A stretch of 64,000 bases of DNA from Pseudomonas sp. B21-040 (GTDB taxonomy: Bacteria > Pseudomonadota > Gammaproteobacteria > Pseudomonadales > Pseudomonadaceae), in contig NZ_CP087176.1 in the NCBI RefSeq assembly GCF_024748695.1, positions 613,501 through 677,500 of the forward strand. Direction: 5' to 3'. The translations under genes and the position numbers were made by a program. Shown one piece after another: positions 45,084 through 54,116 of the stretch (its first letter is position 1; each line of letters opens with the position of its first letter). Under the pieces are notes generated by a model that did not search any database, had not been told where the DNA came from, and saw only the letters and a list, made by a program, of their open reading frames with translations.

Positions 45084-45563
45084 TTACTGGGCGTGGGCGT
45101 GCATCTGCGTATCTTCCTGTGGCTTCTTCTGCACCGCGACTTCGACGGTCACGTCACCGGCTTTTTCGAAGTGCATTGTCAGCGGGAAGTGTTTGCCATC
45201 GCTCAGCAGGCTGCGGTCTTTCAGGTTTACCAGCATCACGTGATAGGCCATCGGCGCAAACGTGACGTTGCCGCCGGCAGGGATGTCGACGCTCGGCACC
45301 TGCTGCATTTTCATCAGATCCTTTTGCATGATGTGTTCATGCAACTGGGCTTCGCCGGCAATGGGCGAGTCAACGCTGAGCAGTCGGTCAGCCGTTTTGC
45401 CTTTGTTGTCGATCACAAAATACGCAGCAACGGTCGGCGCGTTGGGCGGCAATTCTTGCGACCACGGATGAGCGATTTCCAATTCGCCGACTTTATATTC
45501 GTGGGCATTAGCAAGGCAGGCAGGCAGCAGCAACGCGGCCAGAACGATGAGTTTGTTCAACAT
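45084..45563 (-). CDS. Periplasmic copper chaperone PCuAC
   Basis: 159 residues with a signal peptide (cleavage after NA, residue 20). The Cu(I)-binding motif H-X10-M-X21-H-X-M is exact: His75, Met86, His108, Met110. A His-rich tail (QMHAHAQ) is present. PCuAC proteins deliver copper to cytochrome c oxidase or scavenge it in the periplasm. It is flanked by the two DUF2946 genes of the same operon. Confidence 0.95.
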   Translation of the reverse strand: MLNKLIVLAALLLPACLANAHEYKVGELEIAHPWSQELPPNAPTVAAYFVIDNKGKTADRLLSVDSPIAGEAQLHEHIMQKDLMKMQQVPSVDIPAGGNVTFAPMAYHVMLVNLKDRSLLSDGKHFPLTMHFEKAGDVTVEVAVQKKPQEDTQMHAHAQ

Positions 45564-45611
45564 GGCAGTTCTCCAGAGCGATTCAAAACGCAGGTCAATT
45601 GCGAGAAGGAA

Positions 45612-46010
45612 TCACACCAGAGGGGAAGCGCGGGGGTTGAGGCTGGGCCATTGCTGGCGCGGTGTAGGGGTATCGAGTGTGGCGGCGGGCAGGCTTCGAT
45701 TGGATTCGAACTGCGCGAAGTACAACTGTGGTTCGTGCCCCGGCAACGCCACCAGTGGCGCGGAGCCCGAGCAGCACCAGCAATGCTGCATGTTGGAATG
45801 ATCGTCGCCTTGTGGTGCTTTCTGCTCCAGCGTGCCCAGGGAAATCGCCACCATTTTGGTGCCGCTGGACGTGCAGAAACTGCCCCACAACAACTGCTCG
45901 GCCGGCGATTTCGCCGTTTGTGCCATCGCGTTGCTCATCGGCATGGCGAGCATGTTGAACAGCACTGCGAAGCAGGCGATCCAGGCAATTGCAAGCCGAT
46001 GTCGGGACAT
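45612..46010 (-). CDS. DUF2946 family protein
   Basis: 132 residues, first gene of the copper operon. It has an N-terminal hydrophobic segment (LAIAWIACFAVLFNMLAMPM) and the family cysteine motif MQHCWCCSGS with a nearby His. It is similar in plan to the second DUF2946 gene but clearly diverged. Operon promoter elements should lie in 46011-46180; no standard CueR or Fur box was evident. Confidence 0.82.
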   Translation of the reverse strand: MSRHRLAIAWIACFAVLFNMLAMPMSNAMAQTAKSPAEQLLWGSFCTSSGTKMVAISLGTLEQKAPQGDDHSNMQHCWCCSGSAPLVALPGHEPQLYFAQFESNRSLPAATLDTPTPRQQWPSLNPRASPLV

Positions 46011-46181
46011 GGGACAAATCCGGTTGAGTGGGCGATCAAGCGCGGCTATTTAGCCTGATCAGGGCCGATAAGTAAAAAAGCGGCGTGCGGTGTGGTGTCG
46101 CAGTGCCATGCATTTATAAATTTATGATAGTCGCGAATTTCAGATTGCCAGTGCCGTCCAGCGCCGATCACGCATTTTTTT

Positions 46182-46312
46182 GTAGCAGCTGCCGAAGGCT
46201 GCGTCCGGCTGCGAAGCAGTCGTAAAATCAGGCACCTCGATTTTTCAGGTTAACCGTGGATGCAGGATTTACGACTGCTTCGCAGCCGGACGCAGGCTTC
46301 GCCAGCTGCTAC
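46182..46312. repeat. Long inverted repeat, REP type with 45-bp arms
   Basis: Arms 46182-46226 and 46268-46312 (GTAGCAGCTGCCGAAGGCTG... and inverse) match with one or two differences and flank a 41-nt centre. It lies just past the end of cobK, between cobK and the copper operon promoter. Confidence 0.88.
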
Positions 46313-46315
46313 GGG

Positions 46316-47044
46316 TCATGTGTTGATCTCAGCTGTCAGGGCGGCCAGCACGTCTGCCACCGCCCCGAACTCCCGATCAACCCCCGGCAACACCGGCCGC
46401 TTCAACACAATCACCGGCACCCCGCGCTCCCGTGCCACGTCCAGCTTCGGCTCGGTGGCGGTGCTGCCGCTGTTTTTGCTGATCAGCACATCGATCTGCC
46501 GACGTTCGAACAGCTCGCGTTCATCGCCAAGCAGAAACGGCCCGCGTGCGCCGATCACTTCGCAGCGCTCGTTGCCGGGGTAAACGTCCAGCGCACGCAA
46601 GGTCCAGAATTGCTCCGGCGGGATTTCGTGCAGGTGCTGCAACGGTTCGCGGCCAAGGGTGAACAGCGGGCGGTGGAAGGGTTTCAGGGCGTCGATCAAT
46701 TCGGCCCAGTCGCCGACTTCGCGCCAGTCATCCCCGGCCTGAGGTTGCCAGGCCGGACGGCGCAGTGCCCAGCAGGCGATGCCGGTCAACTGCGCGGCAG
46801 TGGCGGCGTTCTGGCTGATTTGCGCGGCGTAGGGATGGGTGGCGTCCAGCAGCAGGTCGATGCCTTCATCGCGAATGAACTGCGCCAGGCCCTCTGCGCC
46901 GCCGTAGCCGCCAACGCGCACCTGGCAGGTCAAATCGCTCGGCACGCGACCCACGCCGGCCAGGCTATAGAGGTGTTGCGCCCCGAGGGTTCGAGCGATG
47001 GCCAGGGCTTCCGTCACGCCGCCGAGCAGCAAAATGCGCTTCAT
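46316..47044 (-). CDS. cobK: Precorrin-6A reductase CobK
   Basis: 242 residues from ATG 47044 ([20 protein letters not shown]); the longer upstream frame overlaps cbiD in another frame and is rejected. The C-terminus has [20 protein letters not shown] and the [11 protein letters not shown] block, typical of CobK/CbiJ. It reduces precorrin-6A with NADPH in the aerobic cobalamin pathway. Its start overlaps the cbiD stop (ATGA). Confidence 0.95.
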   Translation of the reverse strand: MKRILLLGGVTEALAIARTLGAQHLYSLAGVGRVPSDLTCQVRVGGYGGAEGLAQFIRDEGIDLLLDATHPYAAQISQNAATAAQLTGIACWALRRPAWQPQAGDDWREVGDWAELIDALKPFHRPLFTLGREPLQHLHEIPPEQFWTLRALDVYPGNERCEVIGARGPFLLGDERELFERRQIDVLISKNSGSTATEPKLDVARERGVPVIVLKRPVLPGVDREFGAVADVLAALTAEINT

Positions 47045-48138
47045 TGAAAAGCCCCCGCATGACCGACGATCCCGCCCTGGCGGTCGATGGCAAACACTTC
47101 GACCTGAACCTGCGCCGGCACCACGCTGCGAGCAAAATCCAGGGCGTGCTGGCACACCGCATCACCCAGCGCGATGCCTGCCGCGCTGGCCATGGCCAAG
47201 GCTTGCTGGCTGGTGTTGGCCTCGCGAATGGCCTGTTGCAGCGCTTCATCGGCGCCAACCGCCGCTGCCCATTCCGCCAGTTGCGGCAGGTCGATGCTGG
47301 AGTGCCGGCTGTGCAAATCCATGTGCCCGGCCGCCAGTTTGCTGATCTTGCCGAAGCCGCCGCACAGGCTGAGTTTATCCACAGGCACTTTGCGCAGGTG
47401 TTTGAGCACGGCGCCCACGAAGTCGCCCATTTCGATCAGGGCGATTTCCGGCAGGTCGTAGACCCGGCGCATGGTGTCTTCGCTGGCGTTGCCGGTGCAC
47501 GCGGCGATGTGCAGGTAACCATTGGTTTTGGCGACGTCGATGCCTTGGTGGATCGAGGCGATATACGCCGCACAGGAGAACGGCCGGACGATGCCGCTGG
47601 TACCGAGAATCGACAGCCCGCCAAGAATCCCCAGTCGTGGGTTCATGGTTTTCAGCGCCAGGGCTTCGCCGTCCTCGACATTAACGGTGACCTCGAAACC
47701 GCCGCTGTAACCGAACTCTTCGGCCAACAACCTCAGGTGATCGCTGATCATCTTGCGTGGCACCGGGTTGATCGCCGGCTCGCCGACGCCGAGCACCAGC
47801 CCAGGCCGAGTCACCGTGCCGACGCCGCGACCGGCGTTGAAGCGTATGCCCGGCTCGGCGCTCAGGCGCACTTGCGTAAACAGCAGGGCGCCGTGGGTCA
47901 CGTCAGGGTCATCGCCGGCATCCTTGATCGTCCCGGCTTCGGCGCCGTCGTCCGTCAGGCGACAAAACTCCAGGCGCATCTGCACCTGCTTGCCCTTGGG
48001 CAAAACGATCTCTACCGCGTCAGCACTCATCCCGGCCAACAACAAGCGTGCGGCCGCCAGGCTGGTGGCGGTGGCGCAGCTGCCGGTGGTCAGGCCGCTG
48101 CGCAGCGGGGCGGGTTGCTCGGCGGTTTCGTCACGCAT
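47041..48138 (-). CDS. cbiD: CbiD, precorrin-5B C1-methyltransferase type
   Basis: 365 residues with the CbiD opening [37 protein letters not shown] core ([19 protein letters not shown]) and [21 protein letters not shown]. CbiD carries out C1 methylation with ring contraction products in the anaerobic route. In Pseudomonas it occurs with otherwise aerobic enzymes, where no cobF is present in the cluster. It overlaps cobL by 8 nt and cobK by 4. Confidence 0.95.
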   Translation of the reverse strand: MRDETAEQPAPLRSGLTTGSCATATSLAAARLLLAGMSADAVEIVLPKGKQVQMRLEFCRLTDDGAEAGTIKDAGDDPDVTHGALLFTQVRLSAEPGIRFNAGRGVGTVTRPGLVLGVGEPAINPVPRKMISDHLRLLAEEFGYSGGFEVTVNVEDGEALALKTMNPRLGILGGLSILGTSGIVRPFSCAAYIASIHQGIDVAKTNGYLHIAACTGNASEDTMRRVYDLPEIALIEMGDFVGAVLKHLRKVPVDKLSLCGGFGKISKLAAGHMDLHSRHSSIDLPQLAEWAAAVGADEALQQAIREANTSQQALAMASAAGIALGDAVCQHALDFARSVVPAQVQVEVFAIDRQGGIVGHAGAFQ

Positions 48139-49342
48139 CGCAGGGCTTCGTCACGTCCAGCAAGGTAATCGGCAACGCCTGACGCCAGGTGTCGAACTCT
48201 CCCAGCGGCTGGGCCTGAGCAATGTGGATGCGGGTCAATTCACCGCCGTGCTGTTCGCGCCAGGCCATCAGGGTCATTTCACTTTGCAGCGTCACGGCGT
48301 TGGCAATCAGTCGCCCACCGGGTTTGAGTTGTGCCCAGCAGGTGTCGAGCACGCCTTCGCGGGTGACACCGCCACCGATGAAAATCGCGTCCGGGCGTTC
48401 GAGCCCGGCGAGCGCCTGTGGCGCACTGCCACGGATCAGCTGCAAGCCGGGAACGCCAAGGGCGTCGCGGTTCAATTCGATCAACTGTTGGCGGCCCGCA
48501 TCGGCTTCGATCGCCAGTGCACGGCAACCGGGGTGCGCACGCATCCACTCGATGCCAATCGAGCCGCTGCCCGCGCCGACATCCCACAGCAGTTCACCGG
48601 GCACCGGCGCGAGGCGCGCGAGGGTGATGGCGCGAACGTCGCGCTTGGTCAGTTGCCCATCGTGCTTGAACGCTGAATCTGGCAGCCCGGCCAGACGCGA
48701 AAGGCGCGGAGTGTTCGGTTCGGCGATGCACTCGATGGCGATCAGGTTCAGATCGGCGACCGTCGGATCATTCCAGTCATTGGCAACGCCTTCGATGCGC
48801 CGCTCGGCCTCACCGCCCAGATGCTCCAGCACCGTGAGGTGGCTCGGACCGAAACCGCGTTCACGCAGTACCCGGGCAATTACGGCAGGGCTGTGGCCGT
48901 CGTTGCTCAAGACCAGCAGGCGCACGCCGCTGGACAGATGGGCGTTCAGTGCGGCGACCGGGCGGGCCACCACCGACAGCGTCACGACCTCTTGCAAGGG
49001 CCAGCCCATTCGCGCCGCCGCCAGCGAGCAGGAGGAGGGGGCGGGCAGAATCTGCATTTCAGCTGCCGGCACTTGCCGCGCCAGGCTGGCGCCGACGCCA
49101 AAGAACATCGGATCGCCGCTGGCCAGCACGCACACCGGCTCGCCTCGATGGGCCAACACCGGCTCCAGGGAAAAAGGACTCGGCCACAACTGCCGCTCGC
49201 CACGAATGCACACGGGCAACAAATCCAGTTGACGCTGACCGCCAATAATCCGCGAAGCACGCAGCAGCACGTGCCGGGCATTTCTGCCCAGGCCTTTGAA
49301 GCCGTCTTCACCGATTCCCACTACTGTCAGCCAGGGTGACAT
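48131..49342 (-). CDS. cobL: Precorrin-6Y C5,15-methyltransferase CobL
   Basis: 403 residues, a fusion of CbiE-like and CbiT-like methyltransferases. The N-terminal half opens [15 protein letters not shown]. The C-terminal half has the SAM-binding [15 protein letters not shown] followed by IFIGGGVT. It methylates C5 and C15 and decarboxylates the C12 side chain. It is divergent from cobG across about 145 nt and leads the cobL-cbiD-cobK operon. Confidence 0.96.
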   Translation of the reverse strand: MSPWLTVVGIGEDGFKGLGRNARHVLLRASRIIGGQRQLDLLPVCIRGERQLWPSPFSLEPVLAHRGEPVCVLASGDPMFFGVGASLARQVPAAEMQILPAPSSCSLAAARMGWPLQEVVTLSVVARPVAALNAHLSSGVRLLVLSNDGHSPAVIARVLRERGFGPSHLTVLEHLGGEAERRIEGVANDWNDPTVADLNLIAIECIAEPNTPRLSRLAGLPDSAFKHDGQLTKRDVRAITLARLAPVPGELLWDVGAGSGSIGIEWMRAHPGCRALAIEADAGRQQLIELNRDALGVPGLQLIRGSAPQALAGLERPDAIFIGGGVTREGVLDTCWAQLKPGGRLIANAVTLQSEMTLMAWREQHGGELTRIHIAQAQPLGEFDTWRQALPITLLDVTKPCDA

Positions 49343-49486
49343 CTTCAGCCCTCAAAAATAGTTCGCAATCGGACAGTTCCGACGGGCAGGCTTTTCATGC
49401 CGCCTGACAAAGCAGGCATAATACCGCGCCTTCGCCCGCGAAGCGCCTTTCCCACAGAGCCGGTCGCCCCTTTGAACGAACGTCCG

Positions 49487-50794
49487 ATGTCCACTGCCTT
49501 ACGCCCCTCGGCTTGCCCGGGGTTGCTACGCATCGTTCAGGCATTGGATGGCGGTATCTGCCGGATCAAATTGAATGGCGGTTCGATCAGTGCCGATCAG
49601 GCTGAGGCGGTGGCTTGTGCAGCCGAGCGCTTTGCTGGCGGCGTGATCGAGGCGACCAACCGCGCCAACCTGCAAATTCGCGGGATCGGTACGCAGCACG
49701 GGGCGTTGATCGATAGCCTGATGGCGGCAGGGCTGGGCCCGAGCACTGTCGCTGGCGATGATGTGCGCAACCTGATGCTCAGCCCGAGCGCCGGGATCGA
49801 TCAGCACATGTTGATCGACACACGTCCGTTGGCCGGGCAGATTCTCGCCTCCCTGCAAAACCACGAACCCTTCCATGACCTCAGCGCCAAATTCGCCGTG
49901 CAACTCGATGGCGGCGAAGCCTTGGCCATGCTCGAACATCCGCATGACCTGTGGCTTTCTGCGGTCGAGTGGAACGGCGAACAGCGCTGGGCGTTTGGTC
50001 TGGCCGGTTGCCCGACAGACGTGCCCGTCAGTTCGGTGGCGCTGGATCAGGGCCATGCGCTGGTCGTTGCGGTGCTTGAAGTGTTTCTGGAACGGGCGCG
50101 CCCGGATCAGACGCGCATGCGTCATTTGCTCGCTGAATGTCCGCTCGACGAGTTTCTCGCTGATCTGGCCGAACGCGTTCCGCTGATGCCCGTCACCGAG
50201 TGGCAGCGTGACGCGAGTGCCGGCATCCTGCACATCGGCGCTCATTCGCAGCGTGACGCCGGGCAGGTGTATGTCGGCGCCGTACCGCCGCTGGGACGCC
50301 TCGACCCCGCCAGGCTCCGGGGCGTCGCCCGACTGGCGCGGGAGAAGGGCGATGGCAGCGTGCGCTTTACCCCGTGGCAAAGCCTGTTGCTGCCCGCTGT
50401 CCAGCGCGTCGATGCGCCGTACGTTATCCACAGTCTTGAACAACTGGGCCTGCAATGCTCGGCCGATGATGCCTTGGCCCGACTGATTGCCTGCACCGGT
50501 TCGACCGGGTGCGGCAAAGGCCTGGCCGACACCAAGGGCGATGCCCGGCAACTGGCGGCGCTGCTGCAACGTCACGGGCATGCGTTGAACGTTCATCTGT
50601 CCGGTTGCATGCGTTCCTGCGCGGCGGCGCACCGGGCGCCGATCACCTTGCTGGCGGTTTCTGCCGGTCGCTACGACCTCTATTTTTGCGATGCAGCACA
50701 GCCCGGTTTCGGCGCGCTGCACGCCCGCAGTCTTACTATTGAAGCGGTCGCAGCCTTGCTCGACGACCGCTCACGGAGCCCCCTGGATGCTTGA
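49487..50794 (+). CDS. cobG: Precorrin-3B synthase CobG
   Basis: 435 residues from ATG 49487 (MSTALRPSACPGLLRIV); no strong ribosome-binding site is visible, and an in-frame ATG at 49397 would add a non-conserved, proline-rich leader. CobG is an oxygen-dependent monooxygenase related to sulfite/nitrite reductases. The Fe-S/sirohaem cysteine pattern is clear: CTGSTGC (Cys336, Cys342) and GCMRSC (Cys374, Cys378). It marks the aerobic pathway. It overlaps cobH by 8 nt. Confidence 0.94.
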   Translation: MSTALRPSACPGLLRIVQALDGGICRIKLNGGSISADQAEAVACAAERFAGGVIEATNRANLQIRGIGTQHGALIDSLMAAGLGPSTVAGDDVRNLMLSPSAGIDQHMLIDTRPLAGQILASLQNHEPFHDLSAKFAVQLDGGEALAMLEHPHDLWLSAVEWNGEQRWAFGLAGCPTDVPVSSVALDQGHALVVAVLEVFLERARPDQTRMRHLLAECPLDEFLADLAERVPLMPVTEWQRDASAGILHIGAHSQRDAGQVYVGAVPPLGRLDPARLRGVARLAREKGDGSVRFTPWQSLLLPAVQRVDAPYVIHSLEQLGLQCSADDALARLIACTGSTGCGKGLADTKGDARQLAALLQRHGHALNVHLSGCMRSCAAAHRAPITLLAVSAGRYDLYFCDAAQPGFGALHARSLTIEAVAALLDDRSRSPLDA

Positions 50795-51413
50795 TTACAT
50801 ACGCGACGGTCAGGAGATCTATCGCAACTCCTTCGCGATCATTCGCGCCGAGGCCAACCTGGCACGAATCCCCGCCGACCTGGAGAAACTCGCAGTGCGC
50901 GTGATCCACGCCTGCGGCATGGTCGATGCCATCGACGGCTTGCAGTTTTCCGAAGGCGCGGGCAAGGCCGGGCGCGATGCGCTGGCGGCCGGTGCGCCGA
51001 TTCTGTGCGACGCGCGGATGGTCAGCGAAGGCGTGACCCGCGCGCGCCTGCCAGCCAACAATCAGGTGATTTGCACACTGCGCGACGACAGCGTTCCTGC
51101 GCTTGCCCGCGAGTTGGGCAACACCCGTTCCGCCGCCGCGCTGGAACTGTGGCGCCCGCATCTGGAAGGCAGCGTCGTGGTCATCGGCAATGCGCCGACC
51201 GCGCTGTTCTACCTGCTGGAAATGCTCGACGCCGGCGCGCCGAAACCGGCCCTGATCCTCGGCTTCCCGGTGGGCTTCGTCGGCGCCGCCGAATCCAAGG
51301 CTGCGCTCGCCGCCGACAGTCGCGGCGTGCCGTTTGTCATCATGCAAGGCCGACTGGGTGGCAGTGCCATGGCCGCCGCCGCTGTTAATGCCCTCGCCAC
51401 GGAGATCGAATGA
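50787..51413 (+). CDS. cobH: Precorrin-8X methylmutase CobH
   Basis: 208 residues from ATG 50787 ([20 protein letters not shown]). CobH moves the C11 methyl to C12 to yield hydrogenobyrinate. The catalytic His lies in VRVIHACGM, and the C-terminus has [13 protein letters not shown] and [16 protein letters not shown]. It overlaps cobG by 8 and cobI by 4 nt. Confidence 0.97.
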   Translation: MLDYIRDGQEIYRNSFAIIRAEANLARIPADLEKLAVRVIHACGMVDAIDGLQFSEGAGKAGRDALAAGAPILCDARMVSEGVTRARLPANNQVICTLRDDSVPALARELGNTRSAAALELWRPHLEGSVVVIGNAPTALFYLLEMLDAGAPKPALILGFPVGFVGAAESKAALAADSRGVPFVIMQGRLGGSAMAAAAVNALATEIE

Positions 51414-52144
51414 TGCAGCAACCTGGACGCTTGATTGGCCTGGGCGTCGGCCCCGGTGATCCGGAGTTGATTACCGTCAAAGCCCTGCGCCTGTTGCGCG
51501 AATCCCCGGTGGTGGCGTACTTCGTCGCCAAGGGTAAAAAGGGCAATGCCTTCGGCATCATCGAAGCGCATCTGCAAGACGCACAAACGCTGCTGCCGTT
51601 GGTGTACCCGGTAACCACCGAGGCATTGCCGGCACCGCTGTCCTATGAGCAAGTGATCAGCGATTTCTACGATGCGGCCGGCGAAGAACTCGCCGCGCAT
51701 CTGGACGCGGGCCGTGACGTCGCGGTGATCTGCGAAGGTGATCCGTTCTTCTACGGCTCTTACATGTACCTGCACGATCGACTGGCCGAGCGCTATGAAG
51801 CCGAAGTCGTGCCGGGGGTCTGCTCGATGCTCGGCGGCGCTTCGGTGCTGGGCGCGCCGCTGGTGTACCGCAATCAGAGTTTGTCGGTGCTGTCCGGTGT
51901 GCTGCCTCACGACGACCTCAAGCGTCGGCTGGCCGATGCCGATGCGGCGGTGATCATGAAGCTGGGGCGCAATTTCCCCAAGGTCCGTCAGGTGCTCGAA
52001 GAACTCGGTCTGGCAGACCGCGCGCTGTACGTCGAACGTGCAACCATGGCCAATCAGAAAATAGTGCCGCTCAATGAGGTCGAGCCGATGTCCTCGCCGT
52101 ACTTCTCGCTGATTATCGTGCCCGGCGAACGGTGGCAAGGCTGA
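51410..52144 (+). CDS. cobI: Precorrin-2 C20-methyltransferase CobI
   Basis: 244 residues of the tetrapyrrole methylase family: [20 protein letters not shown] at the start, the [19 protein letters not shown] cleft and [20 protein letters not shown]. It adds the C20 methyl to precorrin-2. The ATGA overlap with cobH and TGATG overlap with cobJ indicate coupled translation. Confidence 0.97.
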   Translation: MMQQPGRLIGLGVGPGDPELITVKALRLLRESPVVAYFVAKGKKGNAFGIIEAHLQDAQTLLPLVYPVTTEALPAPLSYEQVISDFYDAAGEELAAHLDAGRDVAVICEGDPFFYGSYMYLHDRLAERYEAEVVPGVCSMLGGASVLGAPLVYRNQSLSVLSGVLPHDDLKRRLADADAAVIMKLGRNFPKVRQVLEELGLADRALYVERATMANQKIVPLNEVEPMSSPYFSLIIVPGERWQG

Positions 52145-53847
52145 TGGCCCGTCCCGTTCCGGCGATTGTCATTCTGGGCAACGGCAGCCTTGCGACCGCG
52201 CGCAAGATTCAGCAGGTTTACCCCGGCGCATTGATCCACGGCCTGGCTGAACGGGTTGAAGGCGCAGACCGTGTCTATCACGAGTTCGGCGCAACCTTGC
52301 GTGAGTTCTATCAACAGGACACGCCGATCATCGCCCTGTGTGCGGCGGGCATTGTCATTCGCACGCTCGCACCGTTGTTGCTCGAAAAAGGCGCCGAGCC
52401 GCCGGTGCTGGCGGTGGCCGAAGACGGCAGCGCCGTGGTGCCGCTGCTCGGCGGGCTCGGTGGTGTGAACGTCATGGCCCGGGAGATCGCTGACGGTCTC
52501 GACGTTGCGGCAGCGATTACCACCAGCGGTGAATTGCGCTTTGGCACCTGCCTGCTCAATCCGCCAAGTGGTTACGCGTTGGGTGATCTGGAACTGGGTA
52601 AACGCTTTGTCTCGGATTTGCTCGCCGGCCAGAGCGTGCGCATCGAAGGCGCGGCGCCATGGTTGGCGCAGGCGCAATTGCCCGAGGATCCGCAGGCGCG
52701 GTTGTCGATTCACGTCGGCAGTGCCGAGCGCCTGCCTGCGGCTAATGAATTGCTGATCTACCCGCGCAGCGTTCTGGTGGCGGTGAATGGCGATGTGGCG
52801 GAGCTGCCGAATGCGATTCGCGCGGCGCTGCATCAGGCGAACATCGCCGTGCAATCGCTGGCGTGCCTGGTGGCCAGCGAGCGGCACATGGCCAACCCGG
52901 CCTTGCGTGAAGCGGCGCTTGAACTGGGCGTGCCGCTGCGTTTTGCGACGTTCAGCGGCAGCGTCGGCGAACTGGCCCGCCACAGCGTGCCGGACGCTGC
53001 CGTCGTTTCGGCGGACTTGGGTCTTGCTATTGCAGTGGCCAGCCAACCGCTGGACCCCGCCCGCATCGGTCGTGCGCGCGGTCGTCTGGCGGTGATCGGC
53101 CTGGGCCCTGGCGCCGCCGAACTGATGGTGCCGGCGGTCAAGGCCGAACTGGCGCGTGCCAATGATGTGCTCGGTTATGAAACCTACGTGCGCATGGCCG
53201 GCCCGTTTCGCGACGATCAGGTGCTGCACTGCACCGATAACCGTGAGGAAATGCAGCGCGCTCGCCATGCGTTTGAACTGGCAGCCCAGGGGCGTTCGGT
53301 GGTGGTCGTCTCGTCCGGCGATCCCGGCGTGTTCGCCATGGCGGCCGCGGTGCTCGAAGCGCTACACGAATCGAATGAGCCCACATGGCACAGCGTTGAT
53401 CTGGAGATCCTTCCGGGTGTTTCTGCTTCCCTGGCAACCGCGGCTCAGGCCGGCGCGCCGTTGGGGCACGACTTCTGCGTGATGTCCCTGTCGGACAACC
53501 TCAAGCCTTGGGCAATCATCGAGAAACGTCTGGACCTGGCGTCTCAGGCGGACCTGGCGCTGGCGTTCTACAACCCGATCTCCCGTTCGCGTCCCTGGCA
53601 GTTGGGGCGGGCACTGGAGATCGTCGCGCAACACCGCACCGCGCAAACGCCGGTGGTGTTGGGACGAGACATCGGGCGTCCGGGCCAGACCTTGCGCGTC
53701 ACCACGCTGGGGCTATTGACCCCGGATCAAGTGGACATGCGCACGATGGTGCTGATCGGCTCCTCCACCACCTGTGTGTTCCCGCGTGCCGAGGGTGGCG
53801 AGTGGGTGTATACGCCGCGCTGGTATGGCGACAAGCCAACTTCATAA
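52144..53847 (+). CDS. cobJ: Fused CbiG-like / precorrin-3B C17-methyltransferase CobJ
   Basis: 567 residues from ATG 52144; a GTG 12 nt earlier inside cobI is less likely. Residues 1-310 are CbiG-like (CAAGIVIRTLAPLL, VLAVAEDGSAVVPLLGGLGG, then the CobE/CbiG C-terminal type ASERHMANPALREAA). Residues 311-567 are the CobJ methylase (RLAVIGLGPGAAELM, SSGDPGVFAMAA, YNPISRSRPWQL). CobJ methylates C17 with ring contraction. The fused CbiG half may assist lactone handling or intermediate transfer, as suggested for CobE. Confidence 0.94.
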   Translation: MARPVPAIVILGNGSLATARKIQQVYPGALIHGLAERVEGADRVYHEFGATLREFYQQDTPIIALCAAGIVIRTLAPLLLEKGAEPPVLAVAEDGSAVVPLLGGLGGVNVMAREIADGLDVAAAITTSGELRFGTCLLNPPSGYALGDLELGKRFVSDLLAGQSVRIEGAAPWLAQAQLPEDPQARLSIHVGSAERLPAANELLIYPRSVLVAVNGDVAELPNAIRAALHQANIAVQSLACLVASERHMANPALREAALELGVPLRFATFSGSVGELARHSVPDAAVVSADLGLAIAVASQPLDPARIGRARGRLAVIGLGPGAAELMVPAVKAELARANDVLGYETYVRMAGPFRDDQVLHCTDNREEMQRARHAFELAAQGRSVVVVSSGDPGVFAMAAAVLEALHESNEPTWHSVDLEILPGVSASLATAAQAGAPLGHDFCVMSLSDNLKPWAIIEKRLDLASQADLALAFYNPISRSRPWQLGRALEIVAQHRTAQTPVVLGRDIGRPGQTLRVTTLGLLTPDQVDMRTMVLIGSSTTCVFPRAEGGEWVYTPRWYGDKPTS

Positions 53848-53853
53848 CAGTCA

Positions 53854-53874
53854 GCGGCCTCATCCTGAGGCCGC
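53854..53874 (+). terminator. Hairpin after cobJ
   Basis: GCGGCCTCA-TCC-TGAGGCCGC is a perfect 9-bp stem with a triloop, 7 nt after the cobJ stop codon. There is no T-run, so termination may be partial or Rho-assisted. Confidence 0.55.
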
Positions 53875-54116
53875 ACTCTATCGGCTGCTGTTTAATCAAT
53901 ATCAATCTCTTGCAACACTGTTATTAAAAGTGCGGCTGTAAGTTAATGTTTTTAACTGCCGGTGCGGCGGGTTGTTGTTGCGGTTTTCGCATTTCTGAAT
54001 GTTTTGTTGGTAATCAATTGTCTGTTTTGTTTTTTGAGGCGGAAAATCAATTCGGTTAGTGTTGATTTAACGTTTTAATAAAATCGTCAATTGTTACTCT
54101 ACAAGGAAGTGTGTTT
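53875..54116. other. AT-rich leader of the toxin gene
   Basis: About 240 nt between the cobJ hairpin and the toxin, far more AT-rich than the flanks (notably 53920-54100). It holds the toxin promoter and the AAGGAAG ribosome-binding site at 54103-54109. The composition suggests a silenced, acquired locus of the kind bound by MvaT/H-NS-type proteins; this is inference. Confidence 0.5.

Noticed and set aside
46011..46181. CueR or Fur operator for the copper operon
   Set aside because: No match to the known CueR inverted repeat or a 19-bp Fur-like palindrome was seen.
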